Below are positions 38,936-47,600 of a DNA stretch of 64,000 bases, in pieces. The notes under the pieces are model-generated. The model was given only the letters and a program-made list of their open reading frames with translations. It had not been told where the DNA came from and ran no database searches. A program made the position numbers and the translations under genes. How positions within the stretch are numbered: the stretch's first letter is position 1; each line of letters starts with the position of its first letter. The DNA comes from V1-33 sp039795165 (lineage in GTDB: Bacteria; Verrucomicrobiota; Verrucomicrobiia; Verrucomicrobiales; V1-33): NCBI GenBank assembly GCA_039795165.1, contig JBDKER010000002.1, forward strand, positions 62,001 through 126,000, given 5' to 3'.

Positions 38936-41621
38936 AGAGGTGCCGTCATTGGATTTTGGCGGGCCGGTGGCGCATCCCTTTGTGGAGATGGGAGAAGACG
39001 TTTTGGGGCGGTCGGTTCACGATATTTTCTCTGCGGTGGCGGTCCGTCTTGCCGGGAAGGTGGCGATCCGTGCGGCAGCGGGCGTGGTGACGTACGGGGA
39101 ACTGCTGGGTCGGGTGGATGCGCTGGCGGCGGCACTGGCGGCGAGTGGGGAACGGGGTGATGCTGTGGGATTGGCCTTGCCGGTGGGGGCGGATATTCCG
39201 GCGGCGATGCTCGCGTGTCTGGCGGTGGGTCGGCCGTATGTGCCGCTGGATCTCCGGCATCCCGAGGAACGGAAGGCAGCGATTCTGCGTCATGCCGGCT
39301 GCCGGACGATCCTGGTTTCCGGGGAGGATGGGCTCCGTGGGATGGATGCGGGTGGGGCCGAGGAGATCGATGTGCGGAACGTGCGGGCGGCTCCGGGCGG
39401 GTGGCGGGCGTCTGCGGTTCCGGATGACCCAGCCTACGTTCTGTATACTTCGGGATCGACCGGTCGGCCCAAGGGTGTGCGGCAGGACCAGAGGGGCTTG
39501 CTGCATGACGTGCGGCAGTACACGAATTCTGTCCATCTGAGCGAGACGGACGTGTGTTCGCTGTTCTATTCACCGTCCGTGAACGGAGCGATCCGTGACA
39601 TTTACGGGGCCCTGCTCAACGGGGCTGAATTGTGTGTGACCGACCTGCTTGGTGAAGGATTCAGTGGCGCGCTGGGTCGGGCCGGGGATGCCGGGATGAC
39701 GGTTTTTCATGCGATGCCGCCGGTCCTGCGGAGTCTGCTGCGCGGGGATGGAGTGGCTGCGGCGATGCGGCGGGTTCGGCTCGCGTATGTGGCGGGCGAC
39801 CGTTTTTTCGGAGCCGATGTGCGGCTGCTGCGGTCTGCGATGCCTGCCGGGGCGTTTCTGTACACGGGGATTGGGTCGACGGAATGTGCGACCCTGTATC
39901 GTCAGTGGTTCGTGCCCGGAGACTGGGAAATGGGGGATGGGGAAGTGCTGCCGGTGGGTTATGCGGTGCCCGACCGTGCCGTGCAGCTGCGCGATGAAGC
40001 CGGGGATTTGGTTGCGCCCGGCGAGCGTGGAGAAATTCATGTACGCAGCCGTTTTGTGGCGCAGGGATACTGGCGGGAACCGGAACTGACTGCGGCGGCC
40101 TTCCGGGATCTGGGCGATGGCGTGCGGGAATTCCGGACGGGCGACTGCGGCGTGCTGCGGTCCGATGGATTGCTCGCTTTCGGCGGGCGTGGCGACCGTC
40201 AGGTCAAAGTCCGAGGCTTCCGAGTCGAACCCGGCGAAGTCGAAGCGCAGCTGCGCGCCATGGATGGGATTGGGGAAGCGGCCGTGGTCGTCAGCGACGA
40301 CGGCAGGCTGGTCGCCTTTGTGGAACGGGTGGGTGGCGGTGCCGCGGGCGTGAGTGGGGAAGTGCTGCGGGATCGGCTTGTGGAACGGTTGCCCGGTCAT
40401 CTCGTGCCGTGGCAGGTCGTGGTGCTGCCTGCCTTGCCTCGACTGGCGAATCTGAAGATTGATCATGGGTCGCTGCGGCAGATGGCCGGGGCGGTGGAAA
40501 GGCCCGGGGAAGGTGCGGTCCCGGGTGATGCCGTGCCGTCGGTGGAGGGAAGCGATGGTTGGCTGGCGGTGGTCCTGGCGGAGTGGGGTCGCTGCGTTGG
40601 CCGCAGAGCGCGGTCGGCAAGCGAGACGTGGCGGGAGGCGGGAGGTGATTCGATTCAGGCCCTCGCCTTGCTGGTGGCCCTTGAACAGAAGGTGGGACGG
40701 ACGCTTCCGGCCACGACCATCGGTCCGGAGGCGACGCCCGATTCCATTTCCCATGTACTTGCGGGCCGTGAGGCTGAGGCGGAACGCCCGGCGGCCCGCC
40801 TTGCGGGAACGTTCTGGCTGGTGACATGGGCTCCGGGAGCGAGTCTGCACGACCGATGGCTGTTGGATCAGCTGAGCGATCTCCTGAGTGGGGAAGTCCT
40901 TGAATTGACGACCGTCGAGCAGGAACTGGAGAGGATCCGGACGATTCCTGATCTGGCCGAGGAATGTGCTGAGAGGATCGCAGAGCGTGCGGCTCCTGGA
41001 TCCGATGTGTATCTGATTGGGATTTCCTTTGGGTCGCGGGTGACCATGGAACTGGGGAGCGTGCTGCGGCGGCGAGGGTATCGGGTGAGATGGGTTGCTG
41101 TCTGCGATATTGCACCTGTGAGCGGTTATGATCTGCTGGCGCGGGAAGCCGAGGAATTGAAGCTGAGACGGCTGGGGGATACCTCGTGGTGGAGCAGAAT
41201 GCGGATGAGGTTGCTGGCGGAAGCGCGGTGGTGGATGTCACGGCGCGTGCAGTGGCTGGTGCGGCGTGGATGGCAGCGTGGACTGCGATGGACGGCAGCG
41301 ATCGGAACCACGGTTTTGGGAGAACGCTTCAGTGATGGCGTGAAGAATGCGATTCGCCGCGGGCAGGCCGGGCGGTGGCATCCCTCATGGTACTCCGGCG
41401 AACTGACATTGCTGCTGACTGACAGAACCGCGTCTCTGTTCCCGGGATCATCGGCTACCCTTGGCTGGGAACAGTTCGCGCAAAGCGTGCGGCGCGTCAC
41501 CATCCCGGGCGACCACTTCAATTACAATGGCGGGGAGTTTGCCGGGGGATTTCTGGAACTTGTCAGGAAAGAAGTGACAAGGGCCGCGGCGCAGGACAGC
41601 ACCCCGGATGGTGAACCGTAG
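38928..41621 (+). CDS. Single-module NRPS-like synthetase (A-T-TE)
   Basis: An 897-aa protein from ATG 38928. Adenylation domain about 25-520: core A3 YTSGSTGRPKG (173-183), A5 YTGIGSTEC, A7 EFRTGD, A8 GRGDRQVKVRGFRVEPGE (420-437), A10 NLKID (508-512). Carrier domain: GGDSIQAL, with Ser575 as the phosphopantetheine site. Thioesterase about 625-890: GISFGS with nucleophile Ser700, and late His in PGDHFNYNG. There is no condensation, reductase or epimerase domain. The A4 region reads FYSPSVNGAIRDIYGALL, without the FDxS Asp that holds the alpha-amine of amino acids, so a non-amino acid substrate is possible. A-T-TE proteins elsewhere dimerise keto acids or load single acyl units. Product unknown. 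Confidence 0.88.
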   Translation: MTEEVPSLDFGGPVAHPFVEMGEDVLGRSVHDIFSAVAVRLAGKVAIRAAAGVVTYGELLGRVDALAAALAASGERGDAVGLALPVGADIPAAMLACLAVGRPYVPLDLRHPEERKAAILRHAGCRTILVSGEDGLRGMDAGGAEEIDVRNVRAAPGGWRASAVPDDPAYVLYTSGSTGRPKGVRQDQRGLLHDVRQYTNSVHLSETDVCSLFYSPSVNGAIRDIYGALLNGAELCVTDLLGEGFSGALGRAGDAGMTVFHAMPPVLRSLLRGDGVAAAMRRVRLAYVAGDRFFGADVRLLRSAMPAGAFLYTGIGSTECATLYRQWFVPGDWEMGDGEVLPVGYAVPDRAVQLRDEAGDLVAPGERGEIHVRSRFVAQGYWREPELTAAAFRDLGDGVREFRTGDCGVLRSDGLLAFGGRGDRQVKVRGFRVEPGEVEAQLRAMDGIGEAAVVVSDDGRLVAFVERVGGGAAGVSGEVLRDRLVERLPGHLVPWQVVVLPALPRLANLKIDHGSLRQMAGAVERPGEGAVPGDAVPSVEGSDGWLAVVLAEWGRCVGRRARSASETWREAGGDSIQALALLVALEQKVGRTLPATTIGPEATPDSISHVLAGREAEAERPAARLAGTFWLVTWAPGASLHDRWLLDQLSDLLSGEVLELTTVEQELERIRTIPDLAEECAERIAERAAPGSDVYLIGISFGSRVTMELGSVLRRRGYRVRWVAVCDIAPVSGYDLLAREAEELKLRRLGDTSWWSRMRMRLLAEARWWMSRRVQWLVRRGWQRGLRWTAAIGTTVLGERFSDGVKNAIRRGQAGRWHPSWYSGELTLLLTDRTASLFPGSSATLGWEQFAQSVRRVTIPGDHFNYNGGEFAGGFLELVRKEVTRAAAQDSTPDGEP

Positions 41622-41667
41622 GGCCCCGGGAACAGCGGGCGGGCTGATGGGCAGGGCCTTGGAGGAT

Positions 41668-44600
41668 TCACGCTGCGGATTTCCGGCGGCGGCGGAGGCC
41701 GAGAGCGGCGAGTCCGGCGGCCGCGGTGAGTGCCGAGGAAGGTTCCGGGATGTAGGTGAGGGCGAAGTCGTTGCCATCGCTGCCGGGGAGGGTGGCGGCG
41801 CGGTAAGTGACTGTCCAGAAGTCGTTCGGGTCGAGCGTGTCGGCGGCGGCGAAGGAAGCGCCTTCGCTGAGCCCGGCGAAGTTACCGAGGAAGGCATCGC
41901 TGCCGTCATTCAGCCAGAGGAGGAACGAATCGTTGACGGCCGGGATGTAGCCATCGGCGAGAGTGACGGCGAGCGAAGCGCTGCCGAGGTCGACGCTGCC
42001 GAGCGACGCGATCTGGTCGTACTGCGAACCAGCGAGTGGTCCGGAGATTTCGAAGGCGAAGACGCTGCCGGATCCGGTGGTTGTGAGTGAACCAGTGGTG
42101 AGTCGGCCGCGGGCGGTGGGGCTGCCGGGGGCGACGCGGCCGCCATTGACGGTGACATCGGCCACCGATCCGCTTCCGGCGAGGGTGCCGGGGCCATTGA
42201 CGGTGGTGGCGGTGGTCAGGAGGGCTCCATCGATCTGGAGAGTGCCTGCGTCAACGATGGTGTTGCCGTGGTAAAGGCTCACGCCTGTGAGGACGGTGGT
42301 GCCGGGGCCCGCCTGGCGAACCGTTCCCTTGTCGGCGGGGAGGTCGGCGATGGAATTGGCCAGCGAGATGCGGTCGAGTCGGTTGAAGCGGAGTTCACCG
42401 AAGTTCGAGATGCTGCCCGATCCGATTTGGCCGGTGGTGCCGCCATTACCGATGGCGAGGGTGGCACCGTCGTTGATGGTGACTGGGCCCGTGAGGGAAT
42501 TGGTGCCGGTGAGCGAGGCGGTGCCTTTGCCTTGATGGGTGAGGCTGCCATCGCCGGTGAGGGCATTGGGCAGGGTGAAGTCGTCCGTGCGGTCGAGGAT
42601 GATGCGGGTATTGGCCGCCATGGTGATGGAACCCGATCCGGCTGAGCCGCTGGTGCCGCCGTTGCCGATCTGGAGGGATCCGGCATTGACGGTGGTGCCG
42701 CCGCTGTAGCTGTTGTTGCCGGCGAGGACGAGGCCGTGAGCCACGGTGGCATTTTTCACGATGCCGACCGATCCGGCTCCGTCGGTGATGGAGCCGAAGA
42801 AGACCGAGGACGAGGCATTGCTGGTATTGCCGATTTCGAGAATGCTGGCGGTACCCGCGGCGGAATTAGTGACCGTTCCTGCGAGGCCCTGGAGGACCGA
42901 GATCGTTTCGTTGCGGCCATTGAGGTCGAGCGAACCACCATTTGCGGTGACGACCGTGCCGTCCCAGATCTGGTCATTGCTGGTGCCGCCGAGGACGACC
43001 GATCCACCGTTGATGGTGAGGTCGACGGCGACCGCTTTCGAGCCGACCGTGGTTTTGTCGAGGATGACCATGCCATCGTTGACGCGGAGGCGGCCTGAAT
43101 TGTTGTCGGCTGGTCCGCCGAGGATGAGGACACCCGGGCTGTTCTTTTCGAGGACCATGCCGCCATTGGAACCACCGTCGAAGGCACCTTGGAAGTTGCC
43201 GCCATTGACCGAGAGCACCATGTGAGTGCCGCCCGTGGCAATCGAGCGCACGATGGTGCCTGCTTCTCCGTAGAGTTCGTTGATGACTTCTCCTTCGTAA
43301 TTGAACTGGAGGGTGGAGTTTGCTCCCGTGAGGGTCACGTTGCTGGCGTCGGGGATCTGATCGCGGAAGACGCCCGCGGTACCCGTCCCGATCTGAAGGG
43401 TCGAGCCATTGCGGATTTCAACGTTTCCGGCGAAGCTGTTTTCGCCTTCCCATGTGATGCGGCGGGCACCGACCGTGGAAGCTGGAGGCGTCACGCCCGG
43501 GAGGAGGGGATTGCCGAGGGAATCGAGGACATCGATGGCGATGGTGCCGACATTGCCTGTGATGGAATTGCTGAACGATGTGCGGTCCGGGTGCTGACCC
43601 GTGAGGATGACCGGGCGGTTCAGGTCGAGCGTGCCATTGAAGATGGCGGCGACGGCACCGCTGCCCCCGGAACTGCCGATGATGACCGGGCCCGTGCCGC
43701 CATTGGCCGGGACGATGATCGGGTAGTTGTAATTGGTGACTGCGATGTGATTCGAGACGAGCGCGATCGGTTGAGAACCGGTGGAAGCGTCGCCGAGGGT
43801 GACCGGGGCGAGTTGACCACTGGTATTGACGAGGCTCTGGACGTAGCCGCTGCTGATGGTGGTGGCTCCCGTGTAGGTATGGGCGACGCGGTTGAAGTCG
43901 ATCCAGCCCGAACCTGCGCTGACCGAGACCGAACCGCTGCCTGTGATGACGTTGCCGGCTGCGAGGATGGGGGCGGAGGCCAGCGGCGCGTCCACGCGGG
44001 CGAAGGCGAGTTGGCCGTCGTTCGTGATGGCCCCGGTGGGGAGAGTGCCTGTGTTGCTGGCTCCGTCGCCGACCTGGAGGGTACCTTGATTGATGAAGGT
44101 GGCACCGGTGGCCGTGTTGGTGCCGGTGAGGATGAGTTTGCCGGCTCCTGCCTTCACGAGACTCTGAGTGCCCCCGAGGGTGGCGGCGAGGACGGCATTC
44201 CCGGCGGTGTTGTGCTGGTGAACGATGAGTTCGTTGCCGCCAGTGGCAATCGCGCCATTCTGGATGGCGACCGTCCCGGCTCCGACGGCTGGGGTGATGA
44301 GGATACCGCCCTGAGCGAGGGTGCTTGTGCCGCCGCTGAGGTCGACCGTGGAATTTCCGGCGCTGTTGAAGCGGGCGGTGGCAGCCGTGGTGCCTGGGGC
44401 GATGGGGACAGTGCCCGCGGGGACGTCGAGGTGTCCGGCGGCCGTGCCGTAGCCCGAGGCGGAGAGACCGCCGAGGCGACCGCCGTCCTGGACGGCCCAT
44501 GTGGAACCATTCCATGTGGCGTAGGCCGCGGTGGCTGAGGCGAGGATGCCATTGCTGTTGGCTGCTCCCGTGGTGAAGCGGGTGGTGCCGCTGCCCGTGG

Positions 44601-47600
44601 TGGCGAAGTCGGCGCTGCCACCCGTGCTGCGGCTCAGGGAATTCGGCAGGGCAACGGTGAGATTTCCACCATTGTTGTCGCCGACGAGATTCGATCCCTG
44701 GATCGCAAAGGAAGCCGTGCCCGCACCGGCACCCGTGCCGCTCACGTTCGTGATGGCGGCATTGGCCGGAGCGAAGGTCTGGACGGAATCGCCACTGGCG
44801 CGCCCGACGATCTTGAGGGTACCGCCCTCGAGGGCGTAGCCGGCGTGCGACGGAAGCACATTGTCATTGCTGGCGAGGTTGGCAGTGAGTGTGCCATTGC
44901 GAACGACCGTGACGCCTTCCCATGAATTGCGGGCCGTGAGGACGAGTTCGCCCGATCCCCGTTTCTCGACATTGCCCGGTCCGCTGATGGTCTGGTCCAT
45001 CTGGAGGGAACCAGCGCGGTCGACGCGCAGCGTACCGACATTCGATCCATTCGTTCCGAAGTCGCCGCCGCCGAGGAAGACCGGGCCGGAGCCGAGCGAT
45101 CCGGTGGAGCCGCCCTTGCCGACCTGGAGAGTGCCCTGGAGGATTTCGGTCCCGCCCGAATAGGAATTGCTGCCTGTGACCGCGACGAGGCCGGTACCGT
45201 CCTTCGAGAGTTTGACCGTGCCTGCTCCGTCTGTGATGGTGCCGCCGTAGCCGCCTGTGCCGGTGGCTCCGATGACGCCGGGGATGAAGGTTCCGGTGAA
45301 GGCAGAGTTGGCATTGCCATTGCCGATGCGGAGGTCCGAGACCGTGCCCGGGGCCGAATTTAGAATTGTGCCGCCATTGCCTTCGATGCGGGCGACCACT
45401 TCGCTGCGGCCGTTCATGTCGAACGTCCCGCCGCGCACGAACATGGCCGTGCCATTGAAGATCTGGTCGTCTCCGGTCCCGGCCAGCTGGACCTTCCCAT
45501 TGTTCAGGAAGAGATTGACGGCAGCTGCGTGGACATTGAACGAACTGATTTTGGCGAGGACGACCGTGCCGTTTTCGACGCGGAGGTTGCCCGTGGCATT
45601 GTCGCCTGTGCCCGAAAGCGTGAGCGTGCCGCTGCCGAGCTGGATGATTTCCGAATTTGCTGCGCCGGCGATGGTGTGGGCGATTTCGAGGTTATCCGAG
45701 CGGTTGAACGCGATGTCCGAGGCGTTGGCGAGGGTGAGCTGGAGGCCGCGGCCGATGTCACCCGTGGTGCCGCCATTGCCGACGAGGAGGGTGCCGCCCT
45801 GGAAGTTGGTGGCTGAGTTCGTGACCGTGACCGTGCCCGAGAAGAGCTGATTCTGGGTGATCTGCCATGTGCCGATACCGCCGAAGGTGAGGCTGGTGCG
45901 GCCTGCGCCTGGATCGGCGAGCACACCATTGAAGGTGTTGGCCGTCCGGTTCGTGGCGAGCAGAGAGAATCCGCGGTCGCCGCCTTCCGTCATGGCGATG
46001 GAAGCCGGGCTGATGGTGAGGCCGCCCGTTTGGTAGTTGCTGTTGATGGCACCGCCGCCGAGATCGACTGTGAAACTGCGGTCTGACGATGCGCCTGGTC
46101 CGTCGTAGCGTAGCGTGCCGCCATTGAAGACGAGGTTGGAGGCCGCGGATGAGGAAGCCCCGATGCTTGAAGCGATCCCGCCATTGGCGAGTCGGTTGGC
46201 GACGAGGGTGCCGCGGGTGATGGTGGTGGCTCCGGTATAGTTGTTGGCTCCGACGAGGGCAGCGAAGCCATCGCCGGTCTTGTCGATGCCCGCGCTGCCG
46301 CTGACGACGCCGGCGAGCGTGCCGACATCGCCACCGCCGTGCGGGTGGAGCCGGGTATCGGCTGCCAGCGTGGTATTGCCCGAGAAAGTGACCGCATTAG
46401 CGAGTCGGATGGCGCCGAGGGCACCGGCATTTTCGAGGACACCATTTCCGGCCAGCGAGAGCGCATTGGAAACGTGTGCTCCATTGGCCGCTGTCAGGCT
46501 ATACATGGCCAGCTGGCCACCGTCGCGGACCGTGATCGGTCCCGTGCCGAAGGCCGAGCCGAACTGCGGGACGACGCGTCCGGCATTGATGATGGTGCCT
46601 GCTGTGTAGCTGTTGAAGGTATTGTTGGTGGGAGCGGCGAAGCCCGAGCCACCGAAATTCGTGGCCGAGCCCGTGCCATTCTTGACGAGGAGATTCGGGA
46701 CGAAGGTGCCGGCAGCCGATGGATTATCCGTGACGCGGACCCGGAGCGTGATGTCGTTCCGGCCCGCCGTGTCGAGCGCTTCCGGAAGATTGAGGTGGAA
46801 TTCGCCATCGCTCCGGCCAGAGGTGATGCGGCCCATGGCTCCTGCGGTCGTCTGAATCCAGTGATTGGCTCCGCGCTGGGTGACATTGCCATCGCTGACA
46901 CGCAGGAGGGCACCGTCATTGATTTTGACATCCGCCTGGCTCGTGAGCGAACGGACCGTGAGGTCGCTATTGATGGTGCGGTCCGCGTCTGCCCCGGAAT
47001 TGGCGAGGACATCGGCACCCGAGAGTGTGGTCAGCGGAGTTCCCGTATTGGCCGTGAGGGCGACTGGAGCGACTTTCGATCCATCCCAGAGGGCGGGGGC
47101 TGCGGCTCCGGCGGTCGCTCCGGCGATCCAGCCTGGGCCGAGGCGTTGTCCGGCTGTAAAGCCATTGAGTGTGACCGTTCCGGTGGTGCCGAGGTAGGCT
47201 CCTGATCCACGCGTTGGGGTGGCAATGGAGCCGAGGCCGAGGGTATCGGCAGCCGCATTGTTCTCCGCCGTGAAATAGCCATTGGTGGAGACGCTCGTGA
47301 GCGCATGGGAACCGTTGAGGTTGAGGAGGCTGCCCGAGTTGAGGGCGACCGCTTTGGCTACGGTGACGGCGGCTCCATTGTCGGCGAGGGCGAGATTGCT
47401 GCGGCTGGCGACGGTGACGGTGCCGCCCGCGCTGAGGACGGTGCCTCGTTCCACCGAAAGGGTACCTTGGCGGATTTCGATATTGCCCGCTCCGGTGCCG
47501 CCGGTGACGTCGGCAACCACTACGGTATTGTTGCCCGTTTTGCGGAGCGTGTAGCCACTGAGATTGAGTTCGGCTGCTCCGCCCGTGTTGCGGATTTCCC

